DNA of 6,336 nt, taken from the NCBI GenBank assembly GCA_945873875.1, contig CAMCER010000048.1:1-6336 (forward strand), read 5' to 3'. The notes below the pieces were generated by a model. It was not told the DNA's origin, ran no database searches, and saw only the letters and a program-made list of their open reading frames with translations. The first letter of the stretch is position 1. Each line of letters opens with the position of its first letter. Of the stretch, positions 1-6,336 are shown piece after piece. The translations under genes were made by a program, and so were the position numbers. Origin of the DNA: an uncultured Clostridia bacterium (lineage in GTDB: Bacteria; Bacillota_A; Clostridia; Peptostreptococcales; Anaerovoracaceae).

Positions 1-307
1 CTCTCATTCCGAAGAATCCGGCAAGTACGGACAAAAGCGCGCCTATTACGTAAAGGATCGCTGTAGTCCAGCTTACTCCGAAGCCTATAGCCAGGAACAG
101 GATGACGATAACGATGATCATTGTCCTGTATTCCCTCTTCAGGAATGCCATTGCACCTTCTCTGATGAACCCGGATATTTCCTTCATCCTGTCAGTTCCT
201 TCTTTAGCCTTGCTGATCCATGATGTAAGACCAACGGCTACCAGAAGTCCTATAATAGCTGCTATAGGGATGAGGATCTTCAGAACATCAATAGTACTGT
301 TGCTCAT
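1..307 (-). CDS. hppA: Membrane-bound ion-translocating pyrophosphatase, N-terminal part (runs off left edge)
   Basis: Only the first 102 codons are present; the gene continues beyond position 1. The ORF reads MSNSTIDVLKILIPIAAIIG at its start. Residues about 9-29 and about 63-80 are hydrophobic membrane segments, and a third begins near 83. Between the first two lies the stretch MKEISGFIREGAMAFLKREY (residues 41-60). This is a hallmark of the N-terminus of membrane pyrophosphatases (EIxGxIREGAMAFLxREY). The FFGMR motif near residue 98 also fits. The family hydrolyses pyrophosphate in the cytoplasm and uses the energy to pump Na+ or H+ across the membrane. The residues that decide ion and K+ dependence lie outside the window, so the pump type cannot be stated. 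The ATG at 307-305 is supported by a GGGAGGT ribosome binding site 8 nt upstream. It is separated from secG by 124 nt containing a hairpin. Confidence 0.9.
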   Translation of the reverse strand, partial: MSNSTIDVLKILIPIAAIIGLLVAVGLTSWISKAKEGTDRMKEISGFIREGAMAFLKREYRTMIIVIVILFLAIGFGVSWTTAILYVIGALLSVLAGFFGMR

Positions 308-332
308 AAATGATTACCTCCCTTCACGTTAC

Positions 333-370
333 CGCACAAAAAAGACGCCGGCAGCATCTTTTTTCGTACG
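333..370 (-). terminator. Long hairpin with A6/T6 tracts between secG and hppA: terminator or hppA leader attenuator
   Basis: On the minus strand the arms AAAAAAGATGC and GCGTCTTTTTT (plus-strand 354-364 and 338-348) pair over 11 positions with one G-U, around a 5-nt loop. The stem extends further: CGTAC (370-366) pairs with GTGCG (337-333) after a single bulged G, giving about 16 pairs. A GC-rich top with six T's on the 3' side is what an intrinsic terminator of secG should look like. It lies only 25 nt before the hppA start, and I see no promoter between it and hppA. Transcription of hppA must therefore pass through it, either from secG or from the candidate promoter at 387-414. On the plus strand the G-U becomes a C-A mismatch, so the minus orientation is preferred. 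Confidence 0.65.
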
Positions 371-386
371 AAAGTGAATTATTAAA

Positions 387-414
387 AATATAAGTATAAG
401 TATAAATATTTCAA
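387..414 (-). promoter_or_regulatory. hppA: Candidate sigma-A promoter upstream of hppA
   Basis: A TTGAAA box (minus strand, 414-409) and a TATATT box (392-387) are separated by 16 nt. Each matches the consensus at five of six positions. Both lie in very AT-rich sequence directly after the secG stop codon. Transcription would begin near position 380, giving an hppA leader of about 70 nt that contains the 333-370 hairpin. AT-rich sequence produces promoter-like boxes by chance, and the spacer overlaps a short hexamer repeat, so this is a moderate call. Confidence 0.4.
389..406. repeat. Three tandem hexamers (TATAAG, TATAAG, TATAAA)
   Basis: Read on the plus strand, 389-406 is TATAAG twice followed by TATAAA. 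The repeat lies in the secG-hppA gap and fills most of the spacer of the hppA promoter candidate. It is short enough to be chance in AT-rich DNA. A change in copy number would alter promoter spacing by 6 bp. Confidence 0.45.
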
Positions 415-431
415 GCGTCTCAAAAGACTCA

Positions 432-662
432 TCACTCAAGTGTGACGATGACAAGTGAGAGCACTATAAACAATATCGCTGCGATCGTAGATACCCTGTT
501 GAGCAATGCCTCATAGCCCTTGCTTTTTTTCTTACCGAAAAGCTGCTCTGCACCGCCGCCGATAGAACCGGAAAGACCGGCACTGTTGCTGGACTGGAGC
601 AGGATGCTGCATATGAGTATTACACTGACTATCAGGATCACTATCTTCAGTGCTAAAATCAT
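432..662 (-). CDS. secG: Preprotein translocase subunit SecG
   Basis: This is a small membrane protein of 76 residues that stabilises the SecYEG export channel and assists SecA-driven secretion. Two hydrophobic helices (residues about 2-21 and 54-75) flank a glycine-rich cytoplasmic loop. The loop carries LLQSSNSAGLSGSIGGGAEQ and then LFGKKKSKGYEALLNRVS, a classic SecG pattern. I chose the ATG at 662-660 because AAGGAGGT lies 6 nt upstream. An in-frame ATG at 689 would add nine polar residues, lacks a ribosome binding site and would almost coincide with the predicted transcription start. The gene follows eno, as in many Firmicutes, but a terminator and its own promoter make it a separate transcription unit. 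The rnr and smpB genes that often follow secG are not here; hppA is. Confidence 0.94.
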   Translation of the reverse strand: MILALKIVILIVSVILICSILLQSSNSAGLSGSIGGGAEQLFGKKKSKGYEALLNRVSTIAAILFIVLSLVIVTLE

Positions 663-668
663 CAGTTG

Positions 669-676
669 ACCTCCTT
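669..676 (-). promoter_or_regulatory. secG: Shine-Dalgarno sequence that sets the secG start
   Basis: AAGGAGGT on the minus strand is complementary to the 3' end of 16S rRNA over all eight bases. It sits 6 nt before the ATG at 662. It lies inside the reading frame of the longer possible ORF starting at 689, which shows that the shorter start is the real one. Confidence 0.9.
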
Positions 677-692
677 GCAATTTAACCATTGT

Positions 693-721
693 ATTCTAAC
701 ACAGGCATATGAGTAAAGCAA
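693..721 (-). promoter_or_regulatory. secG: Extended -10 promoter of secG
   Basis: TTGCTT (minus strand, 721-716) and TAGAAT (698-693) are 17 nt apart. TAGAAT matches the -10 consensus at five of six positions and is preceded by TGT, the extended -10 motif. The -35 box is weaker (three of six), which is common when an extended -10 is present. Predicted initiation is near 686, leaving a leader of about 24 nt that just accommodates the secG ribosome binding site. The position directly after the eno terminator fits a new transcription unit. Confidence 0.7.
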
Positions 722-756
722 GGTTTTTTGCCCCTTAAAAGCATTAAAATCCACTG

Positions 757-785
757 AAAAAATGCGGAGGAAAAAATCCCCCGCA
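757..785 (-). terminator. Rho-independent terminator of the glycolytic operon, after eno
   Basis: On the minus strand TGCGGGGGA (785-777) pairs with TCCTCCGCA (771-763). This gives nine base pairs with one G-U, a 5-nt T loop, and six T's immediately downstream (762-757). It begins about 30 nt after the eno stop codon. The GC-rich stem plus uninterrupted T tract is a textbook intrinsic terminator and marks the end of the trmL-rpoN-pgk-tpiA-eno unit. Confidence 0.9.
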
Positions 786-815
786 CTTTGTCATATCATA
801 ACTTCCAGACATTTC

Positions 816-2147
<1,332 letters not shown>

Positions 2148-2903
2148 TTATTTTTTAGCAGATTCGATTATCTGATTGAAGTCTTCCGGTATGAGACTCG
2201 CTCCGCCTACCAGGGCTCCGTCTATCTCAGGCTGTGCCATCAGTTCTGCGATATTGCCCGGCTTTACACTGCCGCCGTACTGGATACGGGTGTTCTCTGC
2301 AGTGTATTCTCCCAGCATTCCTTCAAGTATGCCTCTGATGAGCGCGCACATCTCGTTTGCCTGCTCTGCTGTGGCTGTCTTTCCTGTTCCTATGGCCCAG
2401 ATTGGCTCATAGGCTATGGTCAGGTCTCTCAGATCTGCCGGTGTGAATCCCACCAGACTTTCTGACATCTGTATGCCGACGATCTGGAACTGCGCGTCTT
2501 TTTCACGCTGCTCGAGATTTTCTCCAACACACATGATGGGTTTGATGCCGTTGTCCACCAGCTGTCTTATCTTCTGGCGCACGTCTTCATTGGTCTCTCC
2601 GAAATACTGTCTTCTTTCTGAATGTCCTACTATGCAGTAATCCACATTGCATGATTTCAGCATTCCTACAGATATCTCTCCGGTGTATGCTCCTTCCGGC
2701 ATCTGGTGCACGTTCTGAGCGCCTACTTTTATCCCTGTGCCTTTGAAGGCTTCCTTCAGCGCTTCAAGATGGACAAAAGGAGCGCAGATAGCTGCTTCCA
2801 CCTGCTTGTTCTTATAAAGGGAGCTGAATTCCTCTGCGAATCTTCTGGCATCGCCTTTGTTCTTGAACATCTTCCAGTTTCCTGCAATAAAAGGTTTTCT
2901 CAT
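2148..2903 (-). CDS. tpiA: Triosephosphate isomerase
   Basis: The enzyme interconverts dihydroxyacetone phosphate and glyceraldehyde 3-phosphate. The 251-residue chain has every TIM-barrel hallmark. GNWKM holds the catalytic lysine K11. GHSERR holds the electrophilic histidine H94. AYEPIWAIGTGKTAT carries the catalytic base E166 followed by the mobile loop 6. YGGSV (209-213) and GALVGGASL (229-237) form the phosphate-binding end. The ATG at 2903-2901 has AGGAGG 6 nt upstream. The gene lies 50 nt after pgk and 42 nt before eno, in one minus-strand operon, and I saw no terminator or clear promoter in either gap. Length and motifs show an intact, unfused protein. Some bacteria fuse TpiA to Pgk; here they are separate genes. 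Confidence 0.98.
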   Translation of the reverse strand: MRKPFIAGNWKMFKNKGDARRFAEEFSSLYKNKQVEAAICAPFVHLEALKEAFKGTGIKVGAQNVHQMPEGAYTGEISVGMLKSCNVDYCIVGHSERRQYFGETNEDVRQKIRQLVDNGIKPIMCVGENLEQREKDAQFQIVGIQMSESLVGFTPADLRDLTIAYEPIWAIGTGKTATAEQANEMCALIRGILEGMLGEYTAENTRIQYGGSVKPGNIAELMAQPEIDGALVGGASLIPEDFNQIIESAKK

Positions 2904-2953
2904 TTCTCTCCTCCTGAATCCGGTTATTTATCGTAAGTTTTTTTATGTTTTTC

Positions 2954-4201
2954 TCAGTTTTTATTATTCTGTGCCGCATATATGTGCTTGTACAGTTCCA
3001 CGTTCTCATCTGTATGCTCCAGATTATCTATGGATGCGATGCCCGGGAGCACTTTCCCTTCCAGGAACTCCAGTGATGCTCCGCCTCCTGTGGATATGTG
3101 GCTCATTTTGTCTGCCAGTCCGAACTGTGTGACTGCAGCCGCAGAATCGCCTCCGCCTATTATGGTCGTTGCCTCACACTCTGCCAGGGCTTCTGCCACT
3201 TTTTTCGTTCCTTCAGCGAAAGACGGCATCTCGAAAACGCCCATAGGACCGTTCCATACAACTGTGCCTGCGCCTTTTACTGTTTCTGTGAAGAGCTCCA
3301 CAGTCCTGGGTCCTATGTCCATACCCATCATGTCGGCCGGGATCTTATCCTTATCGAATACAGCCGATTCTGAATCGTTGCTGAATTCCTTAGCGCATAC
3401 CACATCCTCCGGCAGCAGGAGCTGCACATTCTTTTCCTTGGCTTTATCCATCAGCTGCTTCGCAAGATCCACATGCTCCTCATCGAGGATCGACTGTCCT
3501 ATCTCATAGCCCAGAGCCTTGAAGAAAGTATAGGCCATGCCGCCTCCGATGATCAGTGTGTTCACCTTGTTCAGCAGGTTCTCGATGACTCCGATCTTAT
3601 CGCCTACCTTGGCGCCGCCCATGATGGCTACGAAAGGTCTTCTCGGCATCTCAAGAGCCTCGCCCAGATATCTGACTTCCTTGTCGATAAGGAATCCTGA
3701 AACTGTCGGAAGGTAGCCGGCCACACCTGCTGTGGAGCAGTGGGCTCTGTGAGCTGTTCCGAAAGCGTCATTGACGAAGATCTGTCCCAGTGAAGCAAGT
3801 TCAGATGAAAAGTCGAAGGTGTTCTCAGTCTCTTCCGGTCTGAATCTTACGTTCTCAAGGAGCATTACCTGTCCGGCCTTAAGCTTATCAGCCGCTTCTC
3901 TGACCTGATCATCTACGACTGTCTCGCTGCTGATGAATACCACATCCTGTCCCAGAAGCTCAGAAAGATGATCTGCAACAGGCTTAAGGGAGTACTGCAT
4001 GTCAGGTTTTCCCTTAGGTCTTCCCAGATGGGACATGATTATTACTTTCGCATCGTGATCTATCAGATACTTTATCGTCGGCAGCGCAGCTGTCATCCTG
4101 GTGTCGTCGGTGATCTTTCCGTCCTTTAAAGGTACGTTGAAATCGCATCTTACCAGCACTTTCATGCCTTTGACGTCGATATGTTCTACTGTTTTTTTCA
4201 T
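2954..4201 (-). CDS. pgk: Phosphoglycerate kinase
   Basis: Pgk transfers the acyl phosphate of 1,3-bisphosphoglycerate to ADP, the first ATP-forming step of glycolysis. The N-domain substrate site is intact: RCDFNVPL (18-25), SHLGRPKG (57-64), R119 in ENVRF, and R152 in [11 protein letters not shown]. The nucleotide domain shows GGAKVGDKI (195-203, lysines K198 and K202), NGPMGVFE (317-324), GGGDSAAA (349-356) and [13 protein letters not shown] (370-382). The family usually ends soon after LEFLEGKxLPG, at about 390-400 residues. This protein has 415, with a charged tail ending IYAAQNNKN. The start has AAGGAA 7 nt upstream. The gene follows rpoN after a 91-nt gap with a large palindrome, and tpiA comes next. 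The gap gene that normally precedes pgk is missing, so the 1,3-bisphosphoglycerate-forming step is not encoded here. Confidence 0.98.
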   Translation of the reverse strand: MKKTVEHIDVKGMKVLVRCDFNVPLKDGKITDDTRMTAALPTIKYLIDHDAKVIIMSHLGRPKGKPDMQYSLKPVADHLSELLGQDVVFISSETVVDDQVREAADKLKAGQVMLLENVRFRPEETENTFDFSSELASLGQIFVNDAFGTAHRAHCSTAGVAGYLPTVSGFLIDKEVRYLGEALEMPRRPFVAIMGGAKVGDKIGVIENLLNKVNTLIIGGGMAYTFFKALGYEIGQSILDEEHVDLAKQLMDKAKEKNVQLLLPEDVVCAKEFSNDSESAVFDKDKIPADMMGMDIGPRTVELFTETVKGAGTVVWNGPMGVFEMPSFAEGTKKVAEALAECEATTIIGGGDSAAAVTQFGLADKMSHISTGGGASLEFLEGKVLPGIASIDNLEHTDENVELYKHIYAAQNNKN

Positions 4202-4231
4202 AGGGGATTTCCTTTCTGTTTCACTTATATT

Positions 4232-4281
4232 AAAAGCCTATATCATATTAACACAAATTCGGTGATATGATACCGGCTTTT
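4232..4281. repeat. Long interrupted palindrome (hairpin or operator) between rpoN and pgk
   Basis: The plus-strand left arm is AAAAGCC (4232-4238), then TATCATAT (4241-4248), then CAC (4252-4254). The right arm is GTG (4262-4264), ATATGATA (4265-4272) and GGCTTTT (4275-4281). The outer and middle blocks are perfect inverted repeats separated by a symmetric 2-nt mismatch. The inner CAC/GTG pairs around a 7-nt loop, with an unpaired trinucleotide on one side. That gives up to 18 pairs within 50 nt. In the transcript direction the 3' arm ends GGCTTTTAATAT, so the T tract is short and terminator strength is doubtful. Its role could be partial terminator or attenuator after rpoN, a processing or stability structure at the 5' end of pgk mRNA, or a dyad operator for a repressor. 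The sequence does not decide between these. Confidence 0.75.
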
Positions 4282-4292
4282 TACTTACTTTA

Positions 4293-5711
4293 TCAATATC
4301 TTTTCCTCACAGATGAAGAAGGAATGTTCATCTGCTCGCGGTACTTGGCCACAGTCCTTCTGGATACCTTGTACCCCTGCTCTCCGAGCCTGTCTGATAT
4401 CTTCTGGTCGCTGAGAGGTTTTCCTGTATCTTCTCCCTCTATCATCTCCTTTATGAGAGACGTGACTCCGGTAGAGGATGCCTTCTTCTCCCCTTCAACA
4501 CAGTCAAGGCCCGACGAGAAGAAATATTTCAGCGGGAAAGTTCCCTGGTCACACTCAAGATATTTTCCCCGTATGGTCCTGCTGACCGTCGATCTGTGGA
4601 TACCTGCATCCTCTGCTATCTGCTCAAGAGTCATAGGCTCAAGGCCGCTTTCTCCTTTGTCGAAGAAATCCTGCTGTCTTTCGATCATGGCTTCAGCCAC
4701 ATTGGAAATAGTCTGTTTCCTCTGCTGTATGTTCTGGATCAGCCATTTAGCGCTTTTTATCTTTCCGGACAAATACGATCTCAGTTCGCTGTCCCCGTCA
4801 TATTCCCTTATGAGTTCAGTGTAGTATGAACTCAGTATAAGTTCCGGCGAAGTGTCATCGTTTATGACAGCGTGCCATCTGCCGTCATCAGCCTTTCTGA
4901 CTGAGATATCCGGAACCACGTACTGGACAGCTTCTCCACTGTAAAAATTCTTCCCCGGTTTGGGGTCCAGGGTCTTCAGAAGGTCCCTCATTTCCTGGAG
5001 TCTCTCGGTGCCGATGCCCGTCTCCTTTGATATGACTCTCAGCCTGTTTCCTGCCATCTCTCTGAAGTAGCCTTTCATGACAGTTTCAAAGTCTTCGTCT
5101 AAAAGATCTTTCTCGATGAGCTGGACAGTGAGGCACTCCTCCAGGTCCCTGGCGCCTATGCCCGCAGGATCGAAATGATGGATCTTTTCCAGGACAAAGG
5201 CCACGTCCTTTTCTTTTACACCCAGAGCTTTTGCCATCTCAGGAACAGTCTCCGTGGTATATCCGTCGCTGTCCAGAGACTCTATTATGTATCTTCCCGC
5301 TTTTTTCTGCTCATCGCTGAGGGACAGGAACTGCAGCTGGAACATGAGATACTCTGCAAGGGATGTGTATCCGGAAGTGTACTGCTCATAGTCTCCCTGG
5401 GAATTGGCCCTTACAGTCTCCCATCTCCTGTAGCTTATATCATCGTTCCTCCGCCTGCTGGCATATTCCATCCAGTCGATGCCGCCGTCTTTTTCTGTTG
5501 ACGGGGCAGAACTTATCTCACGTGAAGGCTCTTTCATCTCAAGTACCGGATTGGAAAGAAGCTCCTCATGGATATGCTCATTCAGCTCCTGGGATGTGAA
5601 CTGGAGTATCCTGATAGCCTGCAGAAGACGGGGCGTCATCTGCAGTTTCTGGGTCTGTTCAGTTTTCAGTTCGAAATAGTTTTTCATATCATCATGCTGT
5701 TTGAACTGCAT
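4293..5711 (-). CDS. rpoN: RNA polymerase sigma-54 factor RpoN
   Basis: Sigma-54 directs RNA polymerase to -24/-12 promoters that open only with an ATP-dependent enhancer-binding activator. The activator-responsive region I is at the start (LKTEQTQKLQMTPRLLQAIR, then ELLSNPVLEM). The core-binding region is in the middle (about 105-340). The helix-turn-helix is near 361-383 (LEQIAEDAGIHRSTVSRTIR). The RpoN box is SRRTVAKYRE (450-459), with serine for the usual first alanine. Length (472) is normal. Two starts are possible: ATG 5711, used here, or ATG 5687, whose product (MKNYFELK...) aligns better with the family start. Neither has a clear ribosome binding site. It begins 29 nt after trmL, suggesting cotranscription. 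No enhancer-binding activator is encoded in the window, so its target genes cannot be read from context. Confidence 0.95.
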   Translation of the reverse strand: MQFKQHDDMKNYFELKTEQTQKLQMTPRLLQAIRILQFTSQELNEHIHEELLSNPVLEMKEPSREISSAPSTEKDGGIDWMEYASRRRNDDISYRRWETVRANSQGDYEQYTSGYTSLAEYLMFQLQFLSLSDEQKKAGRYIIESLDSDGYTTETVPEMAKALGVKEKDVAFVLEKIHHFDPAGIGARDLEECLTVQLIEKDLLDEDFETVMKGYFREMAGNRLRVISKETGIGTERLQEMRDLLKTLDPKPGKNFYSGEAVQYVVPDISVRKADDGRWHAVINDDTSPELILSSYYTELIREYDGDSELRSYLSGKIKSAKWLIQNIQQRKQTISNVAEAMIERQQDFFDKGESGLEPMTLEQIAEDAGIHRSTVSRTIRGKYLECDQGTFPLKYFFSSGLDCVEGEKKASSTGVTSLIKEMIEGEDTGKPLSDQKISDRLGEQGYKVSRRTVAKYREQMNIPSSSVRKRY

Positions 5712-5724
5712 ATGCTGTCATCAT
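5692..5724 (-). other. Possible 10-codon leader ORF ending at the rpoN start
   Basis: An ATG-ATG pair at 5724-5719 opens a 10-codon frame (MMTAYAVQTA) closed by two stop codons, TGA TGA. The second stop ends one base before the rpoN ATG at 5687. A weak purine-rich GAGAG lies 9 nt before the first ATG. Because neither rpoN start has its own ribosome binding site, translation could be delivered to the 5687 ATG by termination and reinitiation from this frame. The ORF is very short and could be chance, so it is listed as a candidate only. Confidence 0.25.
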
Positions 5725-5740
5725 GCAGTCCGGCTCTCTT

Positions 5741-6211
5741 TTATCTGAGTCCGGGAAAGCCCAGCTGCCTCAGCGCTTCATAAAGCACTATGGCTGCGGA
5801 ATTAGACAGATTCAGGGACCTGAGCCTGGTATCTCCGCTCATGGGTATCCTGATGGTCTTTTCCCGGTTTTCTTCGATGAATTCCTTCGGAAGGCCTGCA
5901 GTCTCTCTGCCGAAAAGTATCATGTCTCCGTCTCTGTATTCAGCCTCAGAATAGTTCATGACACCTTTAGTGGTGGCGAGAAACATCCTTCTTCCCTCGT
6001 ATTCTTTAAGAAATGATGACAGATCATCATGGATATGGACTTTGACGAAAGGCCAGTAGTCAAGGCCCGCCCTTTTAAGGCTTTTATCGTCGATGGAAAA
6101 ACCCAGAGGCTTCACCAGATGAAGTTCGCTCCCGGTTATGGCGCAGCTTCGCGCGATATTCCCTGTGTTAGGCGGAATCTCCGGTTCGACCAGAACTATA
6201 TGTAATGCCAT
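5741..6211 (-). CDS. trmL: tRNA (cytidine/uridine-34 2'-O)-methyltransferase TrmL
   Basis: TrmL is a SPOUT-fold (alpha/beta-knot) enzyme that uses S-adenosylmethionine to methylate the 2'-OH of the wobble nucleotide in certain leucine tRNAs. The 156-residue chain begins MALHIVLVEPEIPPNTGNIA, the diagnostic N-terminus. It continues with KPLGFSIDDKSLKRAGLDYW (34-53), LFGRETAGLPKE (99-110) and RIPM...SLNLSNSAAIVLYEALRQLGFPG, which forms the knot and cofactor site. The ORF could extend to 6244. However, AGGAGGG lies immediately before the ATG-ATG pair at 6214-6209, which rules out the longer form. I chose the second ATG because families start with this methionine; the first ATG would add one residue. 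rpoN follows after 29 nt. A role in 16S rRNA methylation is less likely given the short, single-domain form. Confidence 0.93.
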   Translation of the reverse strand: MALHIVLVEPEIPPNTGNIARSCAITGSELHLVKPLGFSIDDKSLKRAGLDYWPFVKVHIHDDLSSFLKEYEGRRMFLATTKGVMNYSEAEYRDGDMILFGRETAGLPKEFIEENREKTIRIPMSGDTRLRSLNLSNSAAIVLYEALRQLGFPGLR

Positions 6212-6214
6212 CAT

Positions 6215-6221
6215 CCCTCCT
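6215..6221 (-). promoter_or_regulatory. trmL: Ribosome binding site that sets the trmL start
   Basis: AGGAGGG on the minus strand abuts the tandem ATG codons at 6214-6209. It lies within any longer reading frame starting at 6244. Spacing to the second ATG is 4 nt, short but workable; spacing to the first is essentially zero. This favours the second ATG. Confidence 0.8.
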
Positions 6222-6271
6222 TGAGGCTCTCTTTTCAGCCGCATGACCTGCGCTGCCAGCCTCTTTCTCCT

Positions 6272-6299
6272 TATATATTCTACTATACGGATGCATCAA
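6272..6299 (-). promoter_or_regulatory. Candidate promoter of the trmL-rpoN-glycolysis unit
   Basis: TTGATG (minus strand, 6299-6294) and TATATA (6277-6272) are 16 nt apart, each with four of six consensus matches. A second possible -10, TAGAAT, lies at 6282-6277 but lacks a -35 box at standard spacing. The position between a presumed upstream terminator and the trmL ribosome binding site makes a promoter here likely in principle; the exact boxes are uncertain. Confidence 0.35.
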
Positions 6300-6313
6300 A
6301 GGGGAACTGAAAA

Positions 6314-6336
6314 AATAAAAAAGAGCCGATATTATG
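6314..6336 (-). terminator. Partial intrinsic terminator of an upstream gene (5' arm outside window)
   Basis: The minus strand enters the window as CATAATATCGGCTC followed by TTTTTTATTTTTTC. A GC-containing block ending directly in six T's, an A and six more T's is the shape of the 3' arm and T tract of a Rho-independent terminator. The matching 5' arm (expected to contain GAGCCGATA) would lie just beyond position 6336 and cannot be seen. Confidence 0.4.

Noticed and set aside
2812..3009. Minus-strand 65-codon frame spanning the pgk-tpiA junction
   Set aside because: It overlaps both genes out of frame. The pgk stop and the tpiA ribosome binding site show ordinary gene ends.
2982..3509. Plus-strand open frame of 175 codons opposite pgk
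   Set aside because: It is serine/proline-rich, as expected from the reverse reading of the well-conserved pgk coding strand; no start signal and no recognisable domain.
4202..4292. A promoter for pgk inside the rpoN-pgk gap
   Set aside because: -10-like words (TATGAT, TAATAT) exist in the AT-rich palindrome, but none has a believable -35 box at 16-18 nt, so I did not list one.
4202..4292. CggR operator or CcpA cre site before pgk
   Set aside because: The palindrome does not resemble the known CggR direct repeats or the cre consensus; any repressor binding there would have to be another protein.
4267..4824. Plus-strand open frame of 185 codons opposite the end of rpoN, whose ATG lies inside the palindrome
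   Set aside because: The protein resembles no family, has no ribosome binding site and is the antisense shadow of the intact rpoN sequence.
6212..6336. Sigma-54 (-24/-12) promoter near rpoN, suggesting autoregulation
   Set aside because: By eye I found no GG-N10-GC with TGGCAC/TTGC context upstream of trmL or in the other gaps. This was not an exhaustive computed scan.

Overview
The window holds part of a glycolytic gene cluster from a Gram-positive anaerobe, most likely a member of the class Clostridia (Firmicutes). The evidence is the pgk-tpiA-eno-secG order, strong AGGAGG-type ribosome binding sites, moderate GC content, a RpoN of Firmicutes type and a membrane pyrophosphatase. I cannot name a family or genus. 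Every convincing gene lies on the minus strand, so the transcript reads from the right edge to the left. I saw no tRNA, rRNA, CRISPR array, insertion sequence or phage gene.

Layout in transcription order. The right edge (about 6314-6336) shows what looks like the 3' half of an intrinsic terminator of a gene outside the window. A modest promoter candidate follows. Next come trmL (wobble-base 2'-O-methyltransferase of tRNA), rpoN (sigma-54), pgk, tpiA and eno. A strong intrinsic terminator lies after eno at 757-785. secG then has its own extended -10 promoter and a near-perfect Shine-Dalgarno sequence. The last gene is the first 102 codons of hppA, a membrane-bound proton/sodium-pumping pyrophosphatase, which runs off the left edge.

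Pgk, TpiA and Eno catalyse three steps of lower glycolysis: isomerisation of triose phosphates, the first ATP-forming step, and formation of phosphoenolpyruvate. gap and the cggR-type regulator, which in many Firmicutes sit between rpoN and pgk or at the head of the operon, are absent here. So is the phosphoglycerate mutase usually found between tpiA and eno. The 91-nt rpoN-pgk gap instead carries a long interrupted palindrome (4232-4281). SecG belongs to the protein-export channel. HppA couples pyrophosphate hydrolysis to ion pumping.

The window is mostly ordinary core metabolism and I found no undescribed multi-gene system. The parts most worth checking are non-coding: the palindrome before pgk, the secG-hppA gap where a promoter candidate is followed by a long hairpin before the hppA start, and the unusual start region of rpoN.
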